Source: Oerskovia paurometabola (lineage in GTDB: Bacteria > Actinomycetota > Actinomycetes > Actinomycetales > Cellulomonadaceae). Taken from it: DNA of 64,000 nt. The first letter of the stretch is position 1. Each line of letters starts with the position of its first letter. The stretch spans positions 186,001 to 250,000 of the forward strand of contig NZ_JAFBBV010000001.1 in assembly GCF_016907365.1 (NCBI RefSeq), written 5' to 3'. The position numbers and the translations under genes were made by a program. This document shows positions 23,805 through 32,446 of the stretch, in pieces. The notes below the pieces were generated by a model, which searched no databases, was not told where the DNA came from, and saw only the letters and a program-made list of their open reading frames with translations.

Positions 23805-24038
23805 AGCCCGCGGGCCGGTGGATTCCTCCACCCGTCGCGCTGGACAAGGGCGCGACTCCCGCGGGCTCCGGTGGTTGCTCGGTACTCGCTGGTCGTGGGT
23901 GACGTGACGGTCACCTGTCGGCCGCGGGTTCCTCGCAAGGTCCGTCGCTCGATGGCACGACTAGCGTGCAACCACCTCATGTGTCCGAAGATTCTTCACT
24001 TCGTGGACCACCTCCTTTCCCATGTACCGACGACGCTA
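23805..24038 (-). ncRNA. Structured attenuator-like RNA with a short leader ORF
   Basis: Reading the minus strand from about 24038: a -10-like TAGCGT (24033-24038), the ribosome site GGAAAGGAGGTGG (24008-24020), a short reading frame, then long-range pairing of 23968-23976 with 23870-23878 (9 bp). A three-way junction follows with stems 23805-23814/23858-23867 (10 bp), 23817-23822/23827-23832 (6 bp) and 23834-23840/23850-23856 (7 bp), ending in TTCTTC. The long-range helix uses the last codons of the short frame, so a ribosome there would open it. This is the logic of a translation-controlled attenuator. No gene follows on this strand. The 359-base gap 23753-24111 holds nothing else I can support. 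Confidence 0.55.
23961..23999 (-). CDS. Leader peptide of the attenuator-like RNA (12 aa)
   Basis: GTG 23997-23999 opens MKNLRTHEVVAR and stops at TAG 23961-23963. An in-frame ATG at 24021-24023 would extend it to 20 residues, but that ATG lies upstream of the ribosome site, so the shorter form is more likely unless the mRNA is leaderless. The terminal GTG GTT GCA codons lie in the long-range helix. Confidence 0.4.
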   Translation of the reverse strand: MKNLRTHEVVAR

Positions 24039-24111
24039 CGCCTGCCGTCCGCGGGGTCGCCAGAGTTTTTCTCGACAGGTTCAGACCCGTCACCGTCGGC
24101 GGCCCAGCACG

Positions 24112-25830
24112 TCACCCTCGGCGGTCAGCGGCGTCACCCTCGGCGTGGGACCGCTCGCCCTGGTCCACCCCCTCGCGCCGGGAGGCAGCGACGACCCTCG
24201 TCGAGCACAGCAGGCCCAGGAGCAGGAAGCCCCCGGCCACGTACAGCGAGATCCGCGTGGCGTCGCTGAACCCGTCGGAGAGCGCGTCGACGACGTCGGG
24301 CGTCTTCTCGCCGAACTGGCTCCGGGTACCCTCGCCGCGCAGCTGCGGGATCGTGCCGCCCGCCGACTGGGCCGTCGCGTCGGCGACCTGTGACGCGACG
24401 GCGGCCGGGACGCCGTCGACCTGTTCGAGCGCGGGCGGGACCGCGGTCGACAGACCGATCGCGAGCGCAGCCCCGATGAACGCCGTACCGAGCGCCGAGC
24501 CGAGCTGCCGCGACGTGGACTGGGTCGCGGACGCCTGCCCGGACTCCTCCTCGGGGACGTCGACGAGCGTCGTGCCGGTGAGCTGTGCGGATGCGAGCCC
24601 CAGCCCCAGGCCGTAGATCACGAGCAGGACCGCGATGAGCCACGACGAGACGGTCGGGGTCACGACGAGCGCGACCGCGATCACACCCACGACCTCCAGG
24701 ACCAGTCCGAGGACGATCGTGCGCGGCGACCCGATCGCGGCTGCGAGGTGCCTGGCCATGGCTCCCGAGAAGAACGCGCCCGCGGCCATGGTCGCGAGCA
24801 CCACGCCGGCGCCCAGGCTCGACAGTCCCAGGATGTTCTGCAGGTACAGGGGCAGCACGAAGATCAGGCCGAACTCGCCGATCGCGACGAGCATCGCCGT
24901 GAGGTTGCCCCAGCGGAACGTCGCGACGCGGAACAGCGTGAGATCCAGCAGGGCAGAGCGTGCGATCCGCGCGCGGTGGTTCTCCCAGAACGCGAAGAGC
25001 ACCAGGAGCAGCACGCCGATCGCGCCGATGACCGGGACAGGCGAGACGGGTGCGTCGGTCCCCCAGACCAGCCCGAAGACCTTGAGCTCGGCCTTGGGCG
25101 CCCACCACCCGAGGGACTGCCCCTCGATGAGTGCGAAGACGAGCGCGCCGAACCCGAGCGCGCTCAGGAGCAGCCCGACGACGTCGAGCCCCGGCACCGT
25201 GATGTGCGCGCGGGTCTCGGGGACGACGAGCAACGCCCCCACGATGACCGCGACCCCGATCGGGAGGTTCACGAGGAAGATCCACGGCCACGTGAACGAC
25301 GTCGTGAGCCACCCGCCGAGGAGCGGGCCGACCGCGGCCATCCCCGAGATCACGGCCCCCCAGATCCCGAACGCGACCGCGCGGTCCTTGCCGCGGAACG
25401 TCGCGTTGACCGTCGACAGGGTCGCGGGCAGGACGAAAGCCCCGCCGACGCCCTGGATCAGGCGCGCCACGATCAGGGTCCCGGCGTCGTCGGCCTGCGA
25501 CGCGAGGAGGCTTCCGGCGAGGAAGACCACGACGCCGCCGAGCAGCATGTTCCGCCGTCCCAGACGGTCACCCAGGCGGCCCGCGGTGAGCAGGAGCGCC
25601 GCGAACACGACCGAGTACGACGCGTTGACCCACTGTGCGTCGCCCAGGTCGAGGTGCAGGTCCTCGATGATCGTCGGCAGCGCGACGCCCACGATCGTCC
25701 CGTCGAGCACGATCATCGACAGCGCCGTGGCGAGGACGAACAGCCCGGCCCACCGGTGGTCGGGGGCCGCGGGTGGGCGCGTCTCGCCGGCGGGAGGGGT
25801 ACCGCGCGGGTCCTGCGGCTGCGAGGTCAT
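24112..25830 (-). CDS. DHA2-family MFS drug/H+ antiporter (14 helices)
   Basis: The 572-residue permease has about 14 membrane helices. The first helix carries LSMIVLDGTIVGVALPTI, matching the DHA2 motif around D-T/G-T-I-V-x-V-A-L-P, and GRLGDRLGRRNMLLGG is MFS motif A. A large external loop between the last helices (about residues 470-520) is typical of EmrB/QacA-like pumps. It probably exports lipophilic drugs or metabolites. The ATG at 25828-25830 has AGGAGCGTCC ahead of it. The downstream NmrA-like gene of the same strand is upstream in transcription by 49 bases, so the two may be co-transcribed. No dedicated TetR regulator is adjacent. Confidence 0.92.
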   Translation of the reverse strand: MTSQPQDPRGTPPAGETRPPAAPDHRWAGLFVLATALSMIVLDGTIVGVALPTIIEDLHLDLGDAQWVNASYSVVFAALLLTAGRLGDRLGRRNMLLGGVVVFLAGSLLASQADDAGTLIVARLIQGVGGAFVLPATLSTVNATFRGKDRAVAFGIWGAVISGMAAVGPLLGGWLTTSFTWPWIFLVNLPIGVAVIVGALLVVPETRAHITVPGLDVVGLLLSALGFGALVFALIEGQSLGWWAPKAELKVFGLVWGTDAPVSPVPVIGAIGVLLLVLFAFWENHRARIARSALLDLTLFRVATFRWGNLTAMLVAIGEFGLIFVLPLYLQNILGLSSLGAGVVLATMAAGAFFSGAMARHLAAAIGSPRTIVLGLVLEVVGVIAVALVVTPTVSSWLIAVLLVIYGLGLGLASAQLTGTTLVDVPEEESGQASATQSTSRQLGSALGTAFIGAALAIGLSTAVPPALEQVDGVPAAVASQVADATAQSAGGTIPQLRGEGTRSQFGEKTPDVVDALSDGFSDATRISLYVAGGFLLLGLLCSTRVVAASRREGVDQGERSHAEGDAADRRG

Positions 25831-25879
25831 GGACGCTCCTTCGGGGTCGGGGCGACCGTGCAGCCCACAGGCCGTGCGG

Positions 25880-26791
25880 TCAGGCGGGGAGCAGGCGGTC
25901 CCACTCCTCGGGGTAGTCGTCGAGCCACGCGGCGAAGCTCTGCGCGGGCCGTCCGGCGAAGCGTTCGACGACGTCGCTCACCCCGGCCAGCTCGCCCGCC
26001 GCGATCGCGGTGTAGGACGAGACCCAGCCGTCGACCTCGAACGGCGGCGCGGCGTAGACCGCGCGCGACGCGTACGCCTCCTCGACCGTCTCCGGGTGGT
26101 AGGTGATGCTGCGGCCCGTGACGCCGGAGAGCACGCTCGCGATCTCGGCGAGGCTCGACGCCTGGGGGCCGGTCACGTCGTACGTCTTCCCGTCGTGCGC
26201 GTGGGGGCGCTCGTCGAGGAGGATCGCGGTCGCGACGTCGGCGATGTCGTCGTGCGAGACCGAGGCGAGCCGCCCGTCGCCGCCCGGTCCGCGGATCACG
26301 CCGTCGTCCCCGACCATGTGGACGAGGCCCTGGTGGTACAGGTTGTCGCGCAGGAACGTGTACTTCAGACCTGTGGCCTTGATGTACTCCTCGGTGTGCC
26401 AGTGGTCGCGCGCGAACGTGAACGTGGCCTCGGGGGCGGCTCCCACGAACGACACGTAGACGATGCGCTCGACGCCTCCGGCGACGGCCGCGTCCACGGC
26501 CGCCCGGTGCTGGGCGACCCGGTCGGGCGACTCGCGCGCCGAGACGAGGAAGACCGAGCGGGTGCCCCGGAAGGCGCGGACCATGCGTTCGGTGTCGGTG
26601 TAGCCGGCGGTGACCGCGACCTCGGAGTCGGGCAGGGGCTCGCCGTCGGGCAGGCGTGGTGTCCTGGACGCGTCCCGCACGACGAGCCGCTGCGCGGCCC
26701 CTTCGGCGGCGAGCCTCAGCGCGAGCTTCGATCCGAGCTGCCCGCTCGCGCCGGTCACCGCGACGATCCCCGAACCCGTCCTGATGGTCAT
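25880..26791 (-). CDS. NmrA-like NAD(P)-binding oxidoreductase
   Basis: This 303-residue atypical short-chain dehydrogenase belongs to the NmrA/QOR2 group. The dinucleotide loop is GIVAVTGASGQLGSKLALRL, and the family segments SVFLVSARE, RIVYVSFVGAA, YTFLRDNLYHQG and ISxDDIADVA-like SHDDIADVATAIL are present. Such proteins bind NADPH and act as quinone reductases or redox sensors. The ATG at 26789-26791 starts just before the Rossmann fold; a longer upstream frame crosses the opposite-strand phosphatase gene and is not real. The gene is divergent from the phosphatase gene, with 69 bases between. Confidence 0.9.
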   Translation of the reverse strand: MTIRTGSGIVAVTGASGQLGSKLALRLAAEGAAQRLVVRDASRTPRLPDGEPLPDSEVAVTAGYTDTERMVRAFRGTRSVFLVSARESPDRVAQHRAAVDAAVAGGVERIVYVSFVGAAPEATFTFARDHWHTEEYIKATGLKYTFLRDNLYHQGLVHMVGDDGVIRGPGGDGRLASVSHDDIADVATAILLDERPHAHDGKTYDVTGPQASSLAEIASVLSGVTGRSITYHPETVEEAYASRAVYAAPPFEVDGWVSSYTAIAAGELAGVSDVVERFAGRPAQSFAAWLDDYPEEWDRLLPA

Positions 26792-26860
26792 GCGTCCACG
26801 GTAGGCCGGGCGCGCGGGAACTGCCTGGGGGCGGGCGTGCGGCTCGGGCAGACTGGTCTC

Positions 26861-27430
26861 GTGACCACTCACCACGACCCGACCCCCGACCCGACCCCCG
26901 ACCCCGGCCACGGCCCGTACCGCGTGATGACGGTCTGCACGGGCAACATCTGCCGCTCGCCCATGGCGGAGATCGTGCTGCGCGACCGCTTCGAGGCCGC
27001 GGGGCTGGGCGGGCGCGTGGTCGTGGACTCGACGGGCATCAGCGCGGAGGAGCACGGCAACCCGGTGGACCGCCGGGCGAGGCGCGTCCTGGCCGAGCAC
27101 GGGTACGCCACGGGCGACGGCCACCACGCCCGCCAGGTCCGGCCGAGCGACGTCGTGTCCCGCGACCTGGTGCTGCCCATGACGTCGCAGCACGCGCGCG
27201 CCCTGCGGCGGCTCCACGGCGACGGGAACGTGCGCATGTACCGGTCGTTCGACCCGGCCGCCCCGGCCGTCGCGCCCGAGCGGGCCGAGCGCGACGAGCA
27301 CCTGCTCGACATCGACGACCCCTGGTACGGCGGCATGGAGGACTTCGAGGACTGCCTGGCGCAGGTCGAGGCCGCCGCGGACGGCGTGGTCGAGTTCGTG
27401 CGGGGAGAGCTCGCGCGCCGTCAGGCCTGA
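26861..27430 (+). CDS. Low-molecular-weight protein tyrosine phosphatase
   Basis: The 189-residue protein has the P-loop C26-TGNIC-R32-S, the CX5R signature of low-molecular-weight phosphatases, and the general-acid aspartate in DIDDPWYG near the C-terminus. The N-terminus has a TPDPTPDP tandem. It removes phosphate from tyrosine (or small molecules such as arsenate in the related reductases, though the motif here is the phosphatase type). GTG 26861 lies six bases after CAGACT and has no ribosome site, suggesting a leaderless mRNA. The 3' end overlaps the convergent lipase gene by ten bases. Confidence 0.92.
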   Translation: MTTHHDPTPDPTPDPGHGPYRVMTVCTGNICRSPMAEIVLRDRFEAAGLGGRVVVDSTGISAEEHGNPVDRRARRVLAEHGYATGDGHHARQVRPSDVVSRDLVLPMTSQHARALRRLHGDGNVRMYRSFDPAAPAVAPERAERDEHLLDIDDPWYGGMEDFEDCLAQVEAAADGVVEFVRGELARRQA

Positions 27431-28641
27431 GGCCGGCGCGCCCGGGAGCCGCGCGTCCTGCGCGCCCGAGCGGCCCACCCGCGCACGCTCGACCCCACGG
27501 AGCCCGCGGCCGAGCGGGCCCACCGGACCGGTGCCCATCCGCTCACCCCGGTCGCTCCGGGCCCCGCCTCGCCGGAGCCGGGATCCGGCTCGCGAGCCGG
27601 CTCGGGCACGTACCCGTGCACCCAGGTCGCGATCTGCTCGTAGGCCACCGCCCGGACCGGCGCGGCCGAGAGCACCACGTCGTGCAGCGCCCCCTCGATG
27701 CGCGCGAGAACGACGAGGCGTCCGAGGTCGGTCGACCGTCGCGCGATCCCGACGACGTCGAGGGCCGTGTCGCTGTGCATCATCTCCGGGGTCCACCGGG
27801 GGGCGAGCGTGCTGCTCGTGGACAGCAGCACGAGCACGGGCAGGGTGATCCCGAGCCCCAGCTCGACCGCGGCCTGCCCGTGCAGCACCGCGTTGAGCCA
27901 GCCCCCGTGCACGACGAACCCGCGGACGGGCCGCCACGTGAGGTCGTAGTCCCACTCGCCGTCGAGCGTCCGGGACACCGAGCGCGTGTAGAAGCCGAGG
28001 TCGACCTGGGGCAGGGGGACGCGCGGGTCGAGCCGCGCCTGGAGCGCGATCGCCGGGGCGAGCATCTTGCGCCCGATGTCGCGCGCCTGGAACTCGAGCC
28101 ACGGGCTGTTCAGGACGAGCCCGGTGACGCGGTCCTGGTTGCGCGCGGTCCACAGGCTCAGCGTGAGCCCACCCGTGGAGTGACCCATGAGGATCAGGCC
28201 GCGCTCACGCATCGCGGGGTCGGCCGTCAGGACGCCGTGGCCCATCGCCGCGAGCGCGGCCTCGATGTCCTCGTCGTACGTCGCGAGGCTCGTGACGAAC
28301 CCGGGGGTCTGGCCGGGACGCAGGCTGCGACCGTACTTGCGCAGGTCGAGCGCGAAGAACCGCGCGCCCTGGCCCTCCCAGAAGTCCGCGAGCCCGGTCT
28401 GGAAGAAGTAGTCGGACCAGCCGTGCACGTACAGGACGTCGATCCCGCGGTCGCGCACGCCCGTCGGGCGCGCTCCCCCGTGGAGCGGGTCGCCGCCCGC
28501 GGCCCGACGGCGCCGCACCAGCGTCGCGACGACCTCGCCCTCGTCGTCGGGGTCGAGGGGCAGGGTGAGCTGCTCGAACCCGTCGAGGACGTCGGGCACC
28601 CAGCCCCTCGTCTCGGCGGTCGGGGCGGTGGGTTCGGGCAT
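27421..28641 (-). CDS. Alpha/beta hydrolase, monoacylglycerol-lipase-like
   Basis: The 406-residue protein has an alpha/beta-hydrolase fold: VLYVHGWSDYFFQTG gives the oxyanion region, GLILMGHSTGGLTLSLW contains the nucleophile serine in GHSTG, and a late histidine in EGALHDVVLSA completes a likely triad. A lid-like region and a basic C-terminal tail of about 60 residues are present. There is no signal peptide, so it is probably a cytoplasmic esterase or lysophospholipase-like enzyme. The substrate is inferred only from the fold. The ATG at 28639-28641 is clear. The arginine-rich tail (RARRTRGSRARRPQA) overlaps the phosphatase gene. Confidence 0.85.
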   Translation of the reverse strand: MPEPTAPTAETRGWVPDVLDGFEQLTLPLDPDDEGEVVATLVRRRRAAGGDPLHGGARPTGVRDRGIDVLYVHGWSDYFFQTGLADFWEGQGARFFALDLRKYGRSLRPGQTPGFVTSLATYDEDIEAALAAMGHGVLTADPAMRERGLILMGHSTGGLTLSLWTARNQDRVTGLVLNSPWLEFQARDIGRKMLAPAIALQARLDPRVPLPQVDLGFYTRSVSRTLDGEWDYDLTWRPVRGFVVHGGWLNAVLHGQAAVELGLGITLPVLVLLSTSSTLAPRWTPEMMHSDTALDVVGIARRSTDLGRLVVLARIEGALHDVVLSAAPVRAVAYEQIATWVHGYVPEPAREPDPGSGEAGPGATGVSGWAPVRWARSAAGSVGSSVRGWAARARRTRGSRARRPQA

Positions 28642-28692
28642 GTCCCGAGGGTAGGAGCCGGTGGGTGGGAGCGCTCGCTGGGGCCGGGTGGG

Positions 28693-29367
28693 TCAGGTCG
28701 CCGGCGGGTCGTCCGTCGGCCGCCGACGGCGCCACCACCGCCGTGGGCCCGTCGCGCCCGGGCCGTCGCCCTCACGGCGTGAGCGGTCCCGGGAGGTGCG
28801 TGCCGTCGTCGGGCCCGAGGGCGACGCCGTGGCGCTGCGAGCTGCCCGTCGGTCGCGCCAGAGCGCGACCTCCTCCTCGACGTCCCGCAGGGGCGTGACC
28901 ACGGGCGGGCCGCCCAGGAGCTGGCGCCGGGCGTCGACCACGCGCGCGTTGAACTCGGCGAGGACCTCGCGCACGGACTCCTCGGAGAACTGGCGGTCGA
29001 GCTCGTCGCGCAGCCGGGCGTCGTCGGCCCGCAGCTGTGCCGGGGGCAGGATGCCCGTGATCTGCTCGCGCTCGACGAGGTTCTTGAGCCACCAGTCGGG
29101 GTCGTAGCGCGCCCCCAGGCCCGGGATGGGCTTGCCCGCGAGCGGCAGGTCGTCGAACTCGCCGCGGGCCATGGCCTGGCGGACCAGCTCGTCGACCCAC
29201 TGGCCGCGGTTCTCGAGCGGGAGCCGCGGGCGGGCGGGACCGTCGTCGTCGGTCTCGTCGGCCGGTCGCGGGGCGTTCGCGTCGGCCGCTGCCTCAGCCG
29301 TCTCGCGCGCCGTCTCGCGGTCCACGCGGTACTGCGCGGCCCGGCGCACGGGGTCGTCCTCGGTCAT
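28693..29367 (-). CDS. DUF1992 (DnaJ-homologue) domain protein
   Basis: The 224-residue cytoplasmic protein contains the DUF1992 core: QWVDELVRQAMARGEFDDLP, LAGKPIPGLGARYDPDWWLK and NLVEREQITGILPPAQLR, spanning about residues 50-160. DUF1992 is sometimes described as DnaJ-homologue subfamily C member 28-like. Its molecular role is not settled. An Arg-rich tail follows, ending in RRWWRRRRPT. ATG 29365-29367 has GGGAGGACCCG upstream; an earlier in-frame start at 29409 lacks one. It is divergent from the phytochrome gene. Confidence 0.88.
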   Translation of the reverse strand: MTEDDPVRRAAQYRVDRETARETAEAAADANAPRPADETDDDGPARPRLPLENRGQWVDELVRQAMARGEFDDLPLAGKPIPGLGARYDPDWWLKNLVEREQITGILPPAQLRADDARLRDELDRQFSEESVREVLAEFNARVVDARRQLLGGPPVVTPLRDVEEEVALWRDRRAARSATASPSGPTTARTSRDRSRREGDGPGATGPRRWWRRRRPTDDPPAT

Positions 29368-29550
29368 CGGGTCCTCCCACGGTCGTCGCTGGACGGGTGC
29401 TGTCCCCATCCTCGCCGATCTCGGGCGTTGTACGCTGGGCCGCCCGGCTCTTCCGGCCGGGCGTGCTCGTCACCGGTGAGGAAGCCGCCGGGACTGGTCG
29501 GCAGCGCGCTGCCATGAACGGCCCGCGAACCTGCGGGAGGTGGGGTGCAC

Positions 29551-31842
29551 ATGGCACAGAGCACGGACGAAGACCTTCTCAGCCCGGCCGAGGCGATCGA
29601 CCTCGAGAACTGCGCGCGCGAGCCCATCCACGTCCCGGGGCGCATCCAGCCCCGCGGGGCGCTCCTCGTGGTGCGGGAGTCCGACGGCCACGTGGTGCAG
29701 TGCTCGACCACCGTGCGCGAGGTCCTGGGACGCGGCACCGAGGACGTGCTCGGCACGCCCCTGACCGAGGTCCTGGGACCCGACGACGGCGCCCGGCTCC
29801 TCGCGCACGTCGCGCAGCACACCGACCTCGCGTCGCACAACCCCGTCGAGATCCGCACCGGTGCGGCCCACGACGTCGCGACCGACGCGATCCTGCACCG
29901 CCCGCCGCTGCCGGCCGACGCCGAGCCCGTGGTCGTGATCGAGCTCGAGCCCGCGGTCGTGCGACCGCTCAGCTTCCCCAACACCTACCAGGCCGTGCGT
30001 GCGGCGCTCGCGGACCTCGACCGGGCCGGGACGCTGCCCGAGCTGTTCGGGACGGCGGCGCGGCACGTGCGGCGGCTCACGGGCTTCGACCGCGTGATGA
30101 TCTACCGCTTCGACGCCGACTACAACGGCGAGGTCGTCGCCGAGGCCAAGCGCGAGGACCTGAACTCGTTCTACGGGCTGCACTACCCCGCGACCGACAT
30201 CCCGCGCCAGGCCCGCGCGCTGTACGAGAAGAACTGGATCCGGCTGATCGACGACGTGGGCTACGTGCCGTGCGACGTGGTGCCGACCGACCTCCCGACC
30301 ACGGGGCAGCCGCTCGACCTCACGTACTCGACGCTGCGCAGCGTGTCCCCGATCCACCTCGAGTACCTCGCGAACATGGGCGTGGGTGCGTCGATGTCGA
30401 TCTCGCTGCTGCGCGACGGGAAGCTCTGGGGCCTCATCGCGTGCCACCACTACTCGGGGCCGCACCACCCGCCCTACGCGGTGCGCGCGGCCGCGGAGTT
30501 CCTGGGCGCCGCCCTGTCGGTGCTGCTCGTCGCGCAGAGCGAGGAGGACCGGCTGGCGGTCTCGCGCGCGTCGGCGCGGCTGCTCGCGGGCCTCGTCGCG
30601 GACAGCCGCGACGAGGACACGTCGCTCGTCGAGGCGCTCACGGCCGACCGGCGCCTGCTCGACCTCGTGGGCGCCGACGGTGCTCTGGTCGTCGCGGAGG
30701 GGCGCTGGGCCTCGCTCGGGCGCGTGCCCGACGACGCCGGGGTCGCCCTGCTCGCCGGATGGGTCGCGGACCGGCTCGCGGCCGCGGACGACGAGGTCGT
30801 CGCGATCGAGTCGCTGCGCGTGGCCGCCCCGGACCTCGCGGAGCACCTGCCCGACGTCGCAGGCGTGCTGGGGGTGCACCTCAACGACGGCCAGGTCGTG
30901 CTCTGGCTGCGCGACGAGGTGCTGCGCAGCGTCGACTGGGGCGGCGACCCCCACAACAAGGCCATCGCGAGCAGCGAGGGCGACACGGTCCGACTCAGCC
31001 CCCGCAAGTCGTTCGAGCGGTGGCGCGAGGTCGTGCGCGGCCACAGCGAGCCCTGGGCCGAGGACGCCGTCGAGACGGCCGGAGCCTTGCGCAGCCACCT
31101 CGTCGAGGCCCTCTACCTGGCCGGGCGCCGCGACGTGCGCGCGGCCGAGGCCCTGCAACGGAGCCTCCTGCCCGCGTCGCTGCCGGACACGCCGGGCTGG
31201 ACCGTCACCGCGCGGTACGAGCCGGCCGGTGGCGGCTTCGTCGGCGGGGACTGGTACGACGCGCTGCGCCTGCCCTCGGGGGCGCTCGGGCTCGTCGTCG
31301 GGGACGTCACGGGCCACGGTCTCCAGGCCGCCGCCTCGATGGGGCAGCTCCGCAACACGCTGCGCGCCGCGCTCGTGCAGGACGGCACCGCTCGCGGGGC
31401 CGTCGAGCAGCTCGCCGAGACCGTGCGATGGACCATGCCGGGGCAGATCGCGACCCTCGTCGTCGCGGTCGTCGACCTCGACGAGGGCTCTGTCCAGTAC
31501 GTGACCGCGGGCCACCCGCCGCCCTTCTTCCTCGTGCCGGGCGAGGGCGTGGTGTGGGGTCGGCTGCTGGGCGGGCCGCCGCTTGGGCTCGGCGCGCCGC
31601 GGTTCGAGGCCGGGACGACGTCGATCGCGCCCGGCGGGGCCCTCGTGCTCTACAGCGACGGGCTCTTCGAGCGCCGCGACGAGTCGCTCAAGGTCGGGCT
31701 GCGCCGGCTCGCCGGGACGTTCGCCGAGCACGTGGGCGACGTCGACGCCGTGCTGCGCGAGACCCGGGACCCCGCGTCGGAGGACGACGCGACGCTGCTG
31801 GTGCTGCGTCGTCGGGCCGTCGGCGAGGCCGAGGACGGCTGA
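29551..31842 (+). CDS. Bacteriophytochrome photosensor with PP2C (SpoIIE/RsbU-type) phosphatase output
   Basis: The 763-residue protein has a full PAS-GAF-PHY photosensory core. PAS (about 10-130) has the biliverdin-attachment cysteine C21 in LENCAREPIHVPGRIQPRG. GAF (about 150-330) has the PATDIP motif (213-218), H269 in PIHLEYL and H299/H300 before YSGPH. PHY (about 335-510) has the tongue motif P484-R-K-S-F488. Instead of a histidine kinase the output (about 530-755) is a PP2C phosphatase with GGDWYD 565-570, GDVTGHG 584-590, YSDGL with D703 and a C-terminal EDDATLL. ATG 29551 has GGAGGTGG upstream. Facing genes encode an anti-sigma kinase and a STAS protein, its probable partners. No heme oxygenase is in the window. 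Confidence 0.93.
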   Translation: MAQSTDEDLLSPAEAIDLENCAREPIHVPGRIQPRGALLVVRESDGHVVQCSTTVREVLGRGTEDVLGTPLTEVLGPDDGARLLAHVAQHTDLASHNPVEIRTGAAHDVATDAILHRPPLPADAEPVVVIELEPAVVRPLSFPNTYQAVRAALADLDRAGTLPELFGTAARHVRRLTGFDRVMIYRFDADYNGEVVAEAKREDLNSFYGLHYPATDIPRQARALYEKNWIRLIDDVGYVPCDVVPTDLPTTGQPLDLTYSTLRSVSPIHLEYLANMGVGASMSISLLRDGKLWGLIACHHYSGPHHPPYAVRAAAEFLGAALSVLLVAQSEEDRLAVSRASARLLAGLVADSRDEDTSLVEALTADRRLLDLVGADGALVVAEGRWASLGRVPDDAGVALLAGWVADRLAAADDEVVAIESLRVAAPDLAEHLPDVAGVLGVHLNDGQVVLWLRDEVLRSVDWGGDPHNKAIASSEGDTVRLSPRKSFERWREVVRGHSEPWAEDAVETAGALRSHLVEALYLAGRRDVRAAEALQRSLLPASLPDTPGWTVTARYEPAGGGFVGGDWYDALRLPSGALGLVVGDVTGHGLQAAASMGQLRNTLRAALVQDGTARGAVEQLAETVRWTMPGQIATLVVAVVDLDEGSVQYVTAGHPPPFFLVPGEGVVWGRLLGGPPLGLGAPRFEAGTTSIAPGGALVLYSDGLFERRDESLKVGLRRLAGTFAEHVGDVDAVLRETRDPASEDDATLLVLRRRAVGEAEDG

Positions 31843-31875
31843 GGGCCGGTCTGCGCCTCGCGCAGACCGGCCCTC
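31841..31875. terminator. Bidirectional terminator after the phytochrome gene
   Basis: A perfect 16-bp stem (31841-31856 with 31860-31875) with a CTC loop overlaps the phytochrome stop codon and precedes the convergent kinase gene by 15 bases. Confidence 0.85.
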
Positions 31876-31890
31876 GACGGGAGCGAGCGG

Positions 31891-32361
31891 TCAGGGGACC
31901 GCCGCGACGGGTACCGGCGGTCCGACCGCCTCACGGGGGACTCCGAGGCGTGCCCACACGTGCTTGCCGTCCGCGACGAACCAACCCACGTCCAGGGCGA
32001 TCCGCTGCGCGAGCACGAGGCCGAAGCCCCCGTCGCCCGGCAGGCGCGGTGCCGCGACCACGGGGGCACGGCTCGTGTCCTGGTCGATCACGTCGACGAT
32101 GTACTCCTCGCCGTCGGTCAGGAGCTGGACCGTCGTCGGCGGGCGCCCGTGGCGCAGGGCGTTCGTCGCGAGCTCGCTCGCGACGAGGACGATCTTCTCC
32201 GGGACCTCGGCGAGGGCGCCGTCGGGAGCGAGCGGGCGCCCCGTGAGCTCGAGGTGGAGCGAGGTACGCAACGTCGAGAGCTCGTCGATCGAGTCGAGCT
32301 GCCAGACGCGGACCACGTGGAAGTTCTCGGGCGGACGGGACGAGGCGATCGAGGTGTCCAA
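31891..32361 (-). CDS. RsbW-like anti-sigma factor/ATP-binding kinase
   Basis: The 156-residue protein has a GHKL ATPase fold of the HATPase_c_2 type. The N-box is ELATNALRHG, the G1 box is around DVIDQDTS and the G2-like loop is GDGGFGLVLAQRIA. RsbW proteins hold a sigma factor inactive and phosphorylate a STAS antagonist. The start is TTG (32359-32361) with GGAGGAACCTC upstream, which is convincing; no ATG is available near. It is transcribed from the STAS gene 85 bases upstream. No sigma-factor gene lies in this cluster, so the target sigma is elsewhere, or the protein works on another partner. Confidence 0.88.
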   Translation of the reverse strand: MDTSIASSRPPENFHVVRVWQLDSIDELSTLRTSLHLELTGRPLAPDGALAEVPEKIVLVASELATNALRHGRPPTTVQLLTDGEEYIVDVIDQDTSRAPVVAAPRLPGDGGFGLVLAQRIALDVGWFVADGKHVWARLGVPREAVGPPVPVAAVP

Positions 32362-32446
32362 GAGGTTCCTCCGATGGGTCCGGTTGTTCGGGTGGACGGG
32401 TGCGACGGCGCGGCCGAGAGGGTGGTGGCCGCGGCGACGGGACGGG

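Noticed and set aside
23735..23980. An 81-codon minus-strand frame starting MRWLHASR
   Set aside because: Codon use is poor for this genome and the frame covers the stems of the attenuator-like RNA. I treat the region as RNA structure, though it might be translated at low level.
26792..28153. N-terminal extension of the NmrA-like protein
   Set aside because: It runs antisense through the phosphatase gene and into the lipase gene. The Rossmann motif begins near the ATG at 26791.
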